DNA of 64,000 nt, taken from contig NZ_CP179727.1 in NCBI RefSeq assembly GCF_047425875.1, positions 1,364,001 through 1,428,000 of the forward strand. Direction: 5' to 3'. The stretch is from Macrococcoides animalis. Its GTDB lineage: Bacteria; Bacillota; Bacilli; Staphylococcales; Staphylococcaceae. The notes beneath the pieces are model-generated. The model had not been told where the DNA came from and searched no databases. It saw only the letters and a program-made list of their open reading frames with translations. Positions 18,373 through 28,400 of this stretch are shown here, piece after piece (position 1 is the stretch's first letter; each line of letters begins with the position of its first letter). The translations under genes and the position numbers were made by a program.

Positions 18373-18401
18373 TTGCAATTAAGTTTTGAAAGTGATAATA
18401 T
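18373..18401 (+). promoter_or_regulatory. promoter of rplK-rplA
   Basis: TTGCAA, 17-base spacer, TAATAT. The -10 region GATAATATT resembles that of the rplGB-rpsL promoter at 29444. Confidence 0.65.
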
Positions 18402-18428
18402 TTTATAGTCGTGCTAATTAGTACGGTT

Positions 18429-18468
18429 GATGAGTGGGAGGGTAAATATCATACCCTGTGACCACATC
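18429..18468 (+). promoter_or_regulatory. L1-binding-site mimic in rplK leader
   Basis: Hairpin with GAT/ATC and GTGG/CCAC helices, an asymmetric internal loop (GA against TGTGA), then GGGTA/TACCC. The GTGG-GA-GG arrangement copies the L1-stalk site of 23S rRNA, so free L1 can bind and block translation. Ends 25 bases before the rplK start. Confidence 0.75.
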
Positions 18469-18492
18469 ACGATATTATAGGAGGTGCACATC

Positions 18493-18915
18493 GTGGCTAA
18501 AAAAGTAATCAAAGTTGTTAAATTACAAATTCCGGCAGGGAAAGCAAACCCAGCGCCACCAGTTGGTCCAGCATTAGGTCAAGCAGGTGTTAACATCATG
18601 GGATTCTGTAAAGAATTTAACGCACGTACACAAGAACAAGCAGGTTTAATCATTCCGGTTGAAATTTCTGTATTTGAAGATCGTTCATTTACATTTATCA
18701 CTAAAACACCACCTGCAGCAGTTTTACTTAAAAAAGCAGCTAAAATCGAAAAAGGTTCAGGTGAACCTAACAAGACTAAAGTTGCTACAGTAACTGAAGA
18801 TCAAGTACGTGAAATCGCTGAAGCAAAAATGGAAGATTTAAATGCAGCAAGCGTAGAAGCGGCAATGAGAATTATTGCTGGTACTGCTCGTAGTATGGGT
18901 GTAGAAATTAAATAG
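18493..18915 (+). CDS. rplK: Ribosomal protein L11
   Basis: 140 residues of the L11 stalk-base protein: proline-rich N-terminal domain (AGKANPAPPVGPALGQAGVN) and C-terminal RNA-binding domain ending AGTARSMGVEIK. GTG start at 18493, seven bases after AGGAGGTG; the ATG at 18484 overlaps that site and is rejected. First gene of the L11-L1 operon. Confidence 0.97.
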   Translation: MAKKVIKVVKLQIPAGKANPAPPVGPALGQAGVNIMGFCKEFNARTQEQAGLIIPVEISVFEDRSFTFITKTPPAAVLLKKAAKIEKGSGEPNKTKVATVTEDQVREIAEAKMEDLNAASVEAAMRIIAGTARSMGVEIK

Positions 18916-18934
18916 TATTACATTTAGATTTAAC

Positions 18935-18978
18935 AGCAGACTTACTTAAGTCTGCTCTTGCACTGTTATAAGCAGTGC
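18935..18978 (+). promoter_or_regulatory. two hairpins between rplK and rplA
   Basis: Perfect 9-bp stem AGCAGACTT (18935-18943 with 18948-18956) followed by a 6-bp stem GCACTG (18960-18965 with 18973-18978). No T-run follows, so they are more likely RNA-processing or stability elements than a terminator. Confidence 0.5.
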
Positions 18979-18980
18979 CC

Positions 18981-19006
18981 GTGGGAGGACATTCCGCTAA
19001 AACCAC
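18981..19006 (+). promoter_or_regulatory. second L1-site-like element upstream of rplA
   Basis: GTGG-GA-GG, five-base loop, CC, GCTAAAA, CCAC: the same GTGG/CCAC helix with GA on one side of the internal loop as in the rplK leader. It ends 18 bases before the rplA start. Confidence 0.55.
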
Positions 19007-19024
19007 TATAAGGAGGAAATAAAA

Positions 19025-19720
19025 ATGGCTAAAAAAGGTAAAAAATATCAAGAAGCCGCTCAAAAAATTGATAACACAAAATTCTACTCAGTAGAAGAAG
19101 CTATCAAACTTGCGCAAGAAACAAGTACTGTTAACTTTGATGCATCAGTTGAAGTTGCATTCCGTTTAGGAATCGATGTACGTAAAAATGACCAACAAAT
19201 CCGTGGGGCAGTTGTATTACCAAACGGAACTGGTAAAACTCAACGTGTATTAGTATTCGCTAAAGGTGAAAAATTAAAAGAAGCTGAAGCTGCAGGTGCT
19301 GACTATGTTGGTGATTCTGAATATATCAATAAAATCAATCAAGGTTGGTTCGAATTTGATGTGATCGTAGCAACTCCAGATATGATGGGTGAAGTTGGTA
19401 AACTTGGACGTGTCTTAGGACCTAAAGGTTTAATGCCAAACCCTAAAACTGGTACTGTAACAATGGACGTAACGAAAGCTGTTCAAGAAATCAAAGCGGG
19501 TAAAGTAGAATACCGTGCTGAGAAATCTGGTATCGTTCATGCTTCAATTGGTAAAGTATCATTTGATTCAGCTAAATTAGTTGAAAACTTTATCACTTTA
19601 AAAGATGTTTTAGCTAAAGCTAAACCAGCTTCATCAAAAGGTACTTACTTCAAAACTGTTTCTGTAACAACTACAATGGGCCCTGGTATCAAAGTTGACC
19701 CATCAGAAATCAGAAACTAA
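19025..19720 (+). CDS. rplA: Ribosomal protein L1
   Basis: 231 residues, binds the L1 stalk of 23S rRNA and represses its own operon. Family segments GRVLGPKGLMPNPKTGTV and EYRAEKSGIVHASIGKVSF are clear. ATAAGGAGG precedes the ATG. Two leader elements resembling the rRNA site of this protein lie upstream of rplK and of this gene. Confidence 0.98.
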   Translation: MAKKGKKYQEAAQKIDNTKFYSVEEAIKLAQETSTVNFDASVEVAFRLGIDVRKNDQQIRGAVVLPNGTGKTQRVLVFAKGEKLKEAEAAGADYVGDSEYINKINQGWFEFDVIVATPDMMGEVGKLGRVLGPKGLMPNPKTGTVTMDVTKAVQEIKAGKVEYRAEKSGIVHASIGKVSFDSAKLVENFITLKDVLAKAKPASSKGTYFKTVSVTTTMGPGIKVDPSEIRN

Positions 19721-19735
19721 TTTTTAAAAAACGAA

Positions 19736-19764
19736 TTGACAAGATTCAAATTTCACGTTATAGT
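19736..19764 (+). promoter_or_regulatory. promoter of rplJ-rplL
   Basis: Consensus TTGACA, 17-base spacer, TATAGT, right after the rplA stop. Confidence 0.85.
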
Positions 19765-19769
19765 GTAAT

Positions 19770-19886
19770 TTGTATTTAATAAATAACCTAAGACAGTAGG
19801 GGCTTATGCTTAATAATCCTACCGAGGTGAAATTTGACTTGATGAACTTTCAAGCACTTTTTACCATGGGTGAAAAGTGCTTTTTT
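19770..19886 (+). ncRNA. L10 leader with attenuator
   Basis: Autoregulatory leader that binds L10-(L12)4. It contains the CTAAGACAGTAGGGGCTTATG...CCTACCGAGGTG segment typical of Firmicute L10 leaders, then an intrinsic terminator (AAGCACTTTT at 19852-19861 with AAAAGTGCTT at 19873-19882 and a T-run to 19886). Boundaries are approximate. Confidence 0.8.
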
Positions 19887-19933
19887 AATATCTGTTATTA
19901 GAAAAGCACGAAAATCTTAATGGAGGTGTCATA

Positions 19934-20458
19934 ATGAGTACAAAAGCTATCGAAATCAAACAACAAAAAGCTGATTTGATCACTGAACAATTAAAAAATT
20001 CAGTATCTACTATCATCGTTGACTACCGTGGTTTAACAGTTGCGCAAGTAACTGAACTACGTAAACAACTTCGTGCAGCTGGTGTTGAGTTCAAAGTTTA
20101 CAAAAATACTTTAGTACGTCGTTCAGCTGTTGCAGCTGGTATCGAAGGTGTTGAAGAGTTCTTGACTGGACCTAACGCTATTGCATTCTCAACTGAAGAA
20201 GTTGTGGCGCCAGCAAAAATTATTGCTGACTTCGCAAAAGAAAACGAAAAGTTAGAAATCAAAGCTGGTATTATCGAAGGTAAAGTGACTAGCGCTGAAG
20301 ATATCAAAGCTATCGCATCATTACCATCAAAAGAAGGACTTATCTCAATGGTTCTTTCAGTATTACAAGCTCCAATGCGTAACTTCGCTTATGCAGTTAA
20401 AGCTGTTGGAGAACAAAAAGAAGGCGGAGAAGAAACTACTCCTGCTGAAGAAGCTTAA
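19934..20458 (+). CDS. rplJ: Ribosomal protein L10
   Basis: 174 residues; stalk protein that anchors L12 dimers and represses its own operon through the leader upstream. VDYRGLTVAQVTELRKQLR and YKNTLVRRA-like segments are present. It is a few residues longer than many homologues because of an acidic C-terminal tail (EGGEETTPAEEA). ATGGAGGTG precedes the ATG. Confidence 0.97.
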   Translation: MSTKAIEIKQQKADLITEQLKNSVSTIIVDYRGLTVAQVTELRKQLRAAGVEFKVYKNTLVRRSAVAAGIEGVEEFLTGPNAIAFSTEEVVAPAKIIADFAKENEKLEIKAGIIEGKVTSAEDIKAIASLPSKEGLISMVLSVLQAPMRNFAYAVKAVGEQKEGGEETTPAEEA

Positions 20459-20520
20459 TTCACTTAGTCAAAGACGAATAGTATCATAAAAAAACTTAAA
20501 TTAAATGGAGGAATACAATC

Positions 20521-20886
20521 ATGTCAAACGAAAAAATTATCGAAATGATTAAAGAAATGTCAGTTTTAGAATTAAACGATTTAGTTAAAGCTATCGAAGA
20601 AGAATTCGGTGTTACTGCTGCTGCTCCTGTAGCTGCTGCTGGTGTTGCTGGTGGCGAAGGTGCTGCTGCTGAACAAACTGAATTCAATGTAGAATTAGTA
20701 TCTGCTGGAGCTTCAAAAATCAAAGTTGTTAAAGCTGTTAAAGAAGCAACTGGTTTAGGATTAAAAGACGCTAAAGACTTAGTTGATGGCGCTCCTAAAG
20801 TAATCAAAGAAGCAGTATCTAAAGACGAAGCTGAAGAATTAAAAGCTAAATTAGAAGAAGCTGGAGCAACTGTAGAAGTTAAATAA
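20521..20886 (+). CDS. rplL: Ribosomal protein L7/L12
   Basis: 121 residues: N-terminal dimerisation domain, an Ala/Gly-rich hinge (about 36-55) and the C-terminal factor-binding domain (KIKVVKAVKEATGLGLKDAK). ATGGAGGAAT precedes the ATG. Ends in a strong terminator. Confidence 0.98.
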   Translation: MSNEKIIEMIKEMSVLELNDLVKAIEEEFGVTAAAPVAAAGVAGGEGAAAEQTEFNVELVSAGASKIKVVKAVKEATGLGLKDAKDLVDGAPKVIKEAVSKDEAEELKAKLEEAGATVEVK

Positions 20887-20902
20887 TTTCTCTTTTGTTT
20901 TG

Positions 20903-20930
20903 AAACCCGTTATGTATATAACGGGTTTTT
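20903..20930 (+). terminator. terminator of rplJ-rplL
   Basis: AAACCCGTTAT pairs with ATAACGGGTTT around a four-base loop; a T-run follows. Confidence 0.9.
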
Positions 20931-21000
20931 CTTGCTTTATATTGTTATAATTTCAACTGAGTGTGCTTGTTCACAACGTAGAAATGAGTGAGGTGTTTAA

Positions 21001-21597
21001 ATGAGTCATTATTATAGCGAAGAACAAACGGTAGAAAGTAATGAAAGTACTATTGGTTTTAATATAGGTAACCAAAATTTAAAATTAACTACAGACTCAG
21101 GTGTATTCTCAAAAAGTGGCGTTGATTTTGGATCGAATTTACTCGTGCAAACATTTTTAGCTGATGCATCTCCAAAGCGTGTTCTCGATGTTGGATGCGG
21201 ATACGGTACAATGGGGTTAATGGTTGCGAAACATTTTCCAGAAGCAACAGTACATATGGTCGATGTCAATGAACGCGCTTTATCATTATCAGAAAGAAAT
21301 GCTGAAGCGAACAAGATTGTTAATGCAACAATATACAAAAGTAATGGCTTGAATGAAGTGTCAGAACAGTTTGATGCAGTCATTACGAATCCACCCATCC
21401 GTGCAGGTAAAGATGTTGTCCATCGTATTTTGGAAGATAGTGCAAAAGTGCTTAATCAAGGTGGGGCATTATACGTTGTGATTCAGAAAAAACAAGGTAT
21501 GCCATCTGCGAAAAAGAAAATGGAAGCTGATTTCGGCAATGTATCCGTCCTAAAAAAAGATAAAGGCTATTATATTTTAAAGAGTGTAAAAGGTTGA
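21001..21597 (+). CDS. RsmC-like class I SAM methyltransferase
   Basis: 198 residues. It has SAM motif I VLDVGCGYGTMGL and the catalytic NPPIR motif (NPPY-like, for amino groups of guanine or adenine), matching the RsmC/YbxB group that methylates 16S rRNA guanosine. The conserved location between rplL and rpoB supports this. GAGGTG precedes the ATG. Its stop codon lies within the -35 box of the rpoB promoter. Confidence 0.85.
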   Translation: MSHYYSEEQTVESNESTIGFNIGNQNLKLTTDSGVFSKSGVDFGSNLLVQTFLADASPKRVLDVGCGYGTMGLMVAKHFPEATVHMVDVNERALSLSERNAEANKIVNATIYKSNGLNEVSEQFDAVITNPPIRAGKDVVHRILEDSAKVLNQGGALYVVIQKKQGMPSAKKKMEADFGNVSVLKKDKGYYILKSVKG

Positions 21598-21622
21598 CCT
21601 TCTTTAATGGGTCTGTTATAGT
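21594..21622 (+). promoter_or_regulatory. promoter of rpoB-rpoC
   Basis: TTGACC, 17-base spacer, TATAGT. The -35 box overlaps the rsmC-like stop codon. It gives a leader of about 160 bases. Confidence 0.8.
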
Positions 21623-21701
21623 AATAGAATGTAAAAATTTAAATGAATAAGTGTGCACTTTTCTATCTAATTTTAGGAGAAATGAGTTTAAAATAAAATG
21701 T

Positions 21702-21738
21702 GAAAATGGAGTTATGTGATTCCGTTTTCTTTTTGTCT
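21702..21738 (+). terminator. probable attenuator in the rpoB leader
   Basis: GAAAATGGA (21702-21710) pairs with TCCGTTTTC (21721-21729, one G-U pair); a T-rich TTTTTGTCTT tract follows. It lies about 50 bases before the rpoB start, so it could partially terminate transcription. Confidence 0.55.
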
Positions 21739-21789
21739 TATTTCTTCTGTTTAGGTAAAAGGCACCACAATTTTTGAGGGGTGAATCTG

Positions 21790-24700
21790 TTGACAGGTCA
21801 ACTTATCCAATACGGAAGGCATCGTCAGCGTAGAAGTTACGCAAGAATTTCCGAGATTTTAGAATTACCTAACTTAATAGAAATTCAAACAAAATCTTAT
21901 GAATGGTTCTTAGAAGAAGGTTTAATTGAAATGTTTAGAGACATTTCTCCAATTGAAGACTTCACTGGAAACCTTTCTTTAGAGTTTGTTGATTACAAAT
22001 TAGGTGAGCCAAAGTACGATTTAGATGAAGCAAAGAACCGTGATGCTACTTACTCAGCGCCACTTCGAGTAAAGGTTCGATTAATTATTAAAGAAACAGG
22101 TGAAGTGAAAGAACAAGAAGTCTTTATGGGTGATTTCCCATTAATGACGGATACAGGCACGTTTGTTATCAATGGTGCAGAACGTGTTATTGTATCTCAG
22201 TTAGTTCGTTCACCATCTGTATACTTTAATGATAAAGTCGATAAGAATGGTAAAGTGAGCTTTGGAGCGACTGTTATCCCTAACCGTGGTGCGTGGCTTG
22301 AATATGAAACTGATGCGAAAGATGTTGTATTTGTTCGTATTGATCGTACACGTAAGTTACCGATTACTGTACTTTTACGTGCGTTAGGATTTTCAAGTGA
22401 TCAAGAAATCATCGATTTATTAGGTGACAATGAGTACTTACGAAACGCATTAGATAAAGATAATACTGAGTCAACTGAAGCTGCATTACTTGAAATATAT
22501 GAACGTTTACGTCCGGGTGAACCACCTACAGTTGAGAATGCGAAGAGTTTATTATATTCTCGCTTCTTCGACCCAAAACGTTATGATTTAGCAAGTGTTG
22601 GACGTTATAAAATGAATAAAAAGTTACATTTAAAACACCGTTTATTCAACCAAACATTAGCTGAACCTATTGTTGATGTTGAAACAGGTGAAATTGTAGC
22701 TGAAGAAGGTACATTATTAGATCGTCGTAATTTAGATCAAATCTTAGATGTACTCGAAAATAATGCTAACCAAAAAGTATTCACTTTAGAAAATGGTTTG
22801 TTAGACGAACCTATTGAAATTCAATCGGTTAAAGTTTATGTTCCTGGAGATGAAGAAAAGCGTACAACTACAATCATCGGGAATGCATTTCCTGATGACG
22901 AAGTGAAATGTATCACACCTGCAGATATCTTATCTTCTGTTAGTTATTTCTTTAACTTACTAGCTGGAGTTGGTTTCACAGATGATATCGATCACTTAGG
23001 TAACCGTCGTTTACGTTCAGTTGGTGAGTTATTACAAAATCAATTCCGTATTGGTTTAAGTCGTATGGAGCGTGTAGTACGAGAACGTATGAGTTTACAA
23101 GATACGGAATCGGTAACACCTCAACAATTAATTAATATCCGACCTGTAATTGCGTCAGTTAAAGAATTCTTTGGTAGTTCACAATTATCTCAGTTCATGG
23201 ACCAAGCTAACCCGTTAGCTGAACTTACGCATAAACGTCGTTTATCTGCATTAGGACCCGGTGGTTTGACGCGTGAACGTGCTGGTATGGAAGTACGTGA
23301 CGTTCACTATTCTCACTATGGGCGTATGTGTCCAATTGAGACACCTGAGGGACCAAATATCGGGTTAATCAACTCACTTTCAAGTTATGCGCGTGTAAAT
23401 GAATTTGGTTTCATTGAAACACCATACAGAAAAGTAGATATCGAAACAAATACTGTGACATCACAAATTGATTACTTAACAGCTGATGAAGAAGATGCAT
23501 ACGTTGTTGCTCAAGCGAATTCACGCTTAGATGACAATGGTAAGTTCATGGATGACGAAGTTGTTTGTCGTTTCCGTGGGGATAATACAGTTATGGCACG
23601 TGAACGTATGGATTATATGGACGTTTCACCGAAACAGGTTGTTTCTGCTGCCACAGCTTGTATCCCGTTCTTAGAAAACGATGACTCAAACCGTGCATTA
23701 ATGGGAGCAAACATGCAACGTCAAGCGGTGCCGTTAATGAATCCAGAAGCACCATTCGTTGGTACTGGTATGGAACATGTAGCTGCACGTGACTCTGGAG
23801 CTGCAGTAGTTGCTAAATATAAAGGTCGTGTTGAACATGTTGAAGCACGACAAATTAAAGTTCGCCGTATTGTTGAAGAAGGCGGAAAAGAAATCGAAAC
23901 GGATTTAGATATCTATAAATTAGCAAAATTCGCACGTTCAAACTCAGGTACTTGTTACAATCAACGTCCAATCGTTGAAGCCGGTAATATCGTAACAAAA
24001 GGTGAAATTTTAGCAGATGGTCCTTCTATGGAACTTGGTGAGATGGCACTTGGACGTAACGTTGTTGTTGGATTCATGACTTGGGATGGTTATAACTATG
24101 AGGATGCTGTAATCATGAGCGAACGTCTTGTAAAAGACGACGTTTATACTTCTATCCATATTGAAGAATATGAATCAGAAGCCCGTGATACGAAGCTTGG
24201 ACCTGAAGAAATCACTAGAGATATACCTAATGTATCTGACAATGCACTTAAAAACTTAGATGATCGTGGTATCATCTTCATTGGTGCTGAAGTCCGTGAT
24301 GGTGACATCTTAGTTGGTAAAGTAACACCTAAAGGAGTTACTGAGTTAACTGCAGAAGAGCGTCTTCTTCATGCAATCTTTGGTGAAAAAGCGCGTGAAG
24401 TCCGTGATACATCATTACGTGTGCCACATGGTGCAGATGGTATCGTATTAGACGTTAAAGTCTTCAATCGTGAAGATGGTGACGAATTACCACCGGGTGT
24501 TAATCAATTAGTCCGTGTATACATCGTTCAAAAACGTAAAATTCACGTAGGAGATAAAATGTGTGGTCGTCACGGTAATAAAGGGGTTATCTCACGTATT
24601 TTACCAGAAGAAGATATGCCTTTCATGCCTGATGGAACACCAATTGATATCATGTTAAACCCACTTGGGGTACCTTCTCGTATGAATATTGGACAAGTAT

Positions 24701-25332
24701 TAGAGTTACACTTGGGTATGGCTGCTAAAAACTTAGGTCTACATGTTGCATCTCCAGTATTTGATGGGGCTAATGATGATGATGTATGGTCTACAATTGA
24801 AGAAGCAGGTATGGCACGTGATGGTAAAACTGTACTTTATGATGGACGTACAGGTGAACCGTTCGACAACCGCGTATCAGTTGGTGTAATGTATATGCTT
24901 AAATTAGCCCACATGGTTGATGATAAATTACATGCTCGTTCAACTGGACCATACTCATTAGTTACGCAACAACCTCTTGGTGGTAAAGCGCAATTCGGTG
25001 GACAACGTTTTGGTGAGATGGAAGTATGGGCACTTGAAGCATATGGTGCTGCATATACATTGCAAGAAATCTTAACATACAAATCAGATGATACAGTTGG
25101 TCGTGTGAAAACATACGAAGCAATTGTTAAAGGTGAAAACATTCCTCGTCCGGGTGTACCTGAATCATTCCGCGTATTAATGAAAGAGTTACAAAGTTTA
25201 GGGTTAGATGTAAAAGTGATGGATAATAAAGATGAAGAGATTGAAATGCGTGATTTAGAAGATGACGATTTCATTGATTCTAAAATTAACATTGCAAAAA
25301 AACCAGAACCAGAAGCTGAGATCACTGAATAA
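21790..25332 (+). CDS. rpoB: RpoB, RNA polymerase beta subunit
   Basis: 1180 residues. TTG start at 21790 gives MTGQLIQYGRH, aligned with the known staphylococcal start, and lies six bases after GAGGGGTG; the GTG at 21781 lies in that site. The rifampicin pocket (SSQLSQFMDQANPLAEL and THKRRLSALGPGG) reads as wild type compared with S. aureus from memory. Other hallmarks are ETPEGPNIGLI, GDKMCGRHGNKG and the C-terminal GGQRFGEMEVWALEAYGA clamp. Acidic C-terminal tail. Confidence 0.98.
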   Translation: MTGQLIQYGRHRQRRSYARISEILELPNLIEIQTKSYEWFLEEGLIEMFRDISPIEDFTGNLSLEFVDYKLGEPKYDLDEAKNRDATYSAPLRVKVRLIIKETGEVKEQEVFMGDFPLMTDTGTFVINGAERVIVSQLVRSPSVYFNDKVDKNGKVSFGATVIPNRGAWLEYETDAKDVVFVRIDRTRKLPITVLLRALGFSSDQEIIDLLGDNEYLRNALDKDNTESTEAALLEIYERLRPGEPPTVENAKSLLYSRFFDPKRYDLASVGRYKMNKKLHLKHRLFNQTLAEPIVDVETGEIVAEEGTLLDRRNLDQILDVLENNANQKVFTLENGLLDEPIEIQSVKVYVPGDEEKRTTTIIGNAFPDDEVKCITPADILSSVSYFFNLLAGVGFTDDIDHLGNRRLRSVGELLQNQFRIGLSRMERVVRERMSLQDTESVTPQQLINIRPVIASVKEFFGSSQLSQFMDQANPLAELTHKRRLSALGPGGLTRERAGMEVRDVHYSHYGRMCPIETPEGPNIGLINSLSSYARVNEFGFIETPYRKVDIETNTVTSQIDYLTADEEDAYVVAQANSRLDDNGKFMDDEVVCRFRGDNTVMARERMDYMDVSPKQVVSAATACIPFLENDDSNRALMGANMQRQAVPLMNPEAPFVGTGMEHVAARDSGAAVVAKYKGRVEHVEARQIKVRRIVEEGGKEIETDLDIYKLAKFARSNSGTCYNQRPIVEAGNIVTKGEILADGPSMELGEMALGRNVVVGFMTWDGYNYEDAVIMSERLVKDDVYTSIHIEEYESEARDTKLGPEEITRDIPNVSDNALKNLDDRGIIFIGAEVRDGDILVGKVTPKGVTELTAEERLLHAIFGEKAREVRDTSLRVPHGADGIVLDVKVFNREDGDELPPGVNQLVRVYIVQKRKIHVGDKMCGRHGNKGVISRILPEEDMPFMPDGTPIDIMLNPLGVPSRMNIGQVLELHLGMAAKNLGLHVASPVFDGANDDDVWSTIEEAGMARDGKTVLYDGRTGEPFDNRVSVGVMYMLKLAHMVDDKLHARSTGPYSLVTQQPLGGKAQFGGQRFGEMEVWALEAYGAAYTLQEILTYKSDDTVGRVKTYEAIVKGENIPRPGVPESFRVLMKELQSLGLDVKVMDNKDEEIEMRDLEDDDFIDSKINIAKKPEPEAEITE

Positions 25333-25358
25333 TCACTGTCTCAACGAGTAAAAATGTC

Positions 25359-25403
25359 TTGTTTAAACATCATGCGATTTATTTCGCATGATGGTTTAGA
25401 CAA
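25359..25403 (+). promoter_or_regulatory. long hairpin between rpoB and rpoC
   Basis: Core of 10 perfect base pairs (CATCATGCGA, 25368-25377, with 25384-25393) around a six-base loop, extended outward by about 9 imperfect pairs. No T-run follows (TTTAAATTA), so it is more likely a processing or stability element than a terminator. Confidence 0.6.
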
Positions 25404-25454
25404 TTTAAATTATAAATCTTGATAAAATTTTTAATACACTAAGGAGGTAGGGCT

Positions 25455-28400
25455 TTGATTGATGTAAATAACTTTCATTACATGAAGATAGGTCTCGCTT
25501 CACCTGAAAAAATCCGTTCTTGGAGTTTTGGTGAAGTCAAAAAGCCAGAAACAATTAACTACCGTACATTAAAACCTGAAAGAGATGGTTTATTCTGTGA
25601 GAAAATTTTCGGTCCTACAAAAGACTGGGAATGTAGCTGTGGTAAATATAAACGTGTACGTTACAAAGGAATGGTCTGTGACCGTTGTGGCGTAGAAGTG
25701 ACAAAATCAAAAGTACGTCGTGAGCGTATGGGTCATATTGAATTAGCTGCACCTGTATCACATATTTGGTATTTCAAAGGAATTCCATCACGTATGGGAT
25801 TACTTTTAGATATGTCTCCACGTTCTTTAGAAGAAGTGATTTACTTTGCTTCTTATGCAGTAATTGATCCAGGTCCGACTGGATTAGAGAAAAAATCACT
25901 ATTATCTGAAAGAGAATACCGTGAGTATTATGATAAGTTCCCTGGGCAATTTACTGCTAAAATGGGTGCTGAAGCGATTAAAGATTTATTAATAGACATA
26001 GATTTAGATGGCGAATTAAAATCTTTACGCGAAGAATTAGAAACAGCAACGGGTCAACGTTTAACTAGAGCTATCAAACGTTTAGAAGTTGTTGAATCAT
26101 TCCGTAACTCAGGTAATGATCCTTCATGGATGATTTTAGATGTATTACCAATTATCCCACCAGAAATTCGTCCAATGGTTCAATTAGACGGTGGACGTTT
26201 TGCTACATCTGACTTAAATGATTTATATCGTCGTGTTATTAACCGTAACAACCGTTTAAAACGTTTATTAGATTTAGGTGCTCCTGGTATCATCGTACAA
26301 AATGAAAAACGTATGTTACAAGAAGCTGTTGATGCTTTAATTGATAATGGTCGTCGTGGCCGTCCAGTTACAGGTCCTGGTAACCGTCCATTAAAATCTT
26401 TATCACATATGTTAAAAGGGAAACAAGGTCGTTTCCGTCAAAACTTACTTGGTAAACGTGTTGACTATTCTGGTCGTTCGGTTATCGTTGTAGGTCCAAA
26501 CTTAAAAATGTATCAATGTGGTCTTCCTAAAGAAATGGCACTTGAATTATTCAAACCTTTCGTTATGAAAGAACTGGTTGAGCGTGAAATCGCTACAAAC
26601 ATCAAGAACGCTAAAGGTAAGATTGAGCGTATGGAACCAGAAATCTGGGACGTTTTAGAAGACGTTATTCGTGAACACCCAGTATTACTTAACCGTGCAC
26701 CAACGCTTCACCGTTTAGGTATCCAAGCATTCGAACCAACATTAGTTGAAGGCCGTGCGATTCGTTTACATCCACTTGTAACTACAGCATACAATGCCGA
26801 CTTCGATGGTGACCAAATGGCTGTTCACGTACCGTTATCTAAAGAAGCGCAAGCAGAAGCGCGTATGTTAATGTTAGCCGCTCAAAATATCTTAAACCCT
26901 AAAGATGGTAAGCCGGTTGTTACACCATCTCAGGATATGGTATTAGGAAACTATTACTTAACATTAGAACGATTAGGTACGATTGGCGAAGGTAGAATCT
27001 TTAAAGACGCAAATGAAGTGATTATGGCTTATGTAAATAGCTATGTTCATTTACATTCTCGTATTGCAGTTCAAGCTGGATCATTTAATAATCCAACTTT
27101 TACGGATAAACAAAACAGCCAGTTACTTGTAACTTCTGTAGGTAAAGTAATCTTTAATGAAATTATGCCAGACTCATTCCCATTCATTAATGAACCAACG
27201 TTATCTAACTTAGAAACAGTAACACCAGATAAATATTTCATTGATGCAACGGATTTAACTGAAGAAGGATTATTAAAATACTTAAATGAGCAACCACTTG
27301 TTAAGCCATTTAATAAGAAGTTTTTAGGACAAATCATTGCTGAAGTATTCAATAGATTCCATATTACTGATACTTCTATGATGTTAGATAGAATGAAAGA
27401 CTTAGGATTTAAATATTCTTCACGTGCTGGTATTACAGTAGGTGTATCTGATATCGTGGTATTACCAGATAAACAAGATATTATTGGATTGGCAGAAGAA
27501 AAGGTAGATAGAGTAACGAAACAGTTCACACGTGGTTTAATTACTGAAGGTGAACGTTACGCAGCTGTTATTGAGGTCTGGACAAAAGCAAAAGACGAAA
27601 TTCAAGCGAAATTAATGAACTCGTTAGATGACTTAAACCCAATCTTTATGATGAGTGACTCTGGTGCCCGTGGTAACGCATCTAACTTTACACAGTTAGC
27701 TGGTATGCGTGGATTGATGGCCAACCCAGCTGGACGTATCATCGAATTACCAATTAAATCTTCGTTCCGTGAAGGTTTAACGGTATTAGAATACTTTATC
27801 TCTACCCATGGTGCGCGTAAAGGTCTTGCCGATACAGCACTTAAAACTGCCGATTCAGGTTACTTAACACGTCGTTTAGTTGACGTTGCACAAGACGTTA
27901 TTGTTCGTGAACCTGATTGTGGTACTGACCGTGGATTACTTGTTTCAGCAATCCGTGAAGGTTCTGAATTAATCGAACCATTCATCGAACGTTTAGAGGG
28001 GCGTTACTCTCGTGAAACATTAAGACACCCAGAAACGAAAGAAATTCTTGTTAAAGTAAATGAATTAATTACACCTGAAATCGCGAAACAAATCGTGGAT
28101 GCAGGAATCGAAGAAATGCATATCCGTTCAGCATTTACATGTAACTCACGTCACGGGGTTTGTGAAAAATGTTACGGTAAAAACTTAGCTACAGGTGAAA
28201 AAGTGGAAGTTGGAGAAGCAGTTGGTACTATTGCTGCCCAATCTATCGGTGAACCTGGTACTCAGTTAACAATGCGTACATTCCATACGGGTGGGGTTGC
28301 CGGTGCCGATATTACACAAGGTTTACCTCGTATCCAGGAATTATTTGAAGCGCGTAATCCAAAAGGTCAAGCTGTAATCTCTGAGATTAATGGTGAGATT

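Noticed and set aside
23161..23280. rifampicin-resistance changes in RpoB
   Set aside because: The pocket reads as wild type against the S. aureus sequence I remember; RpsL and EF-G target sites also look usual.
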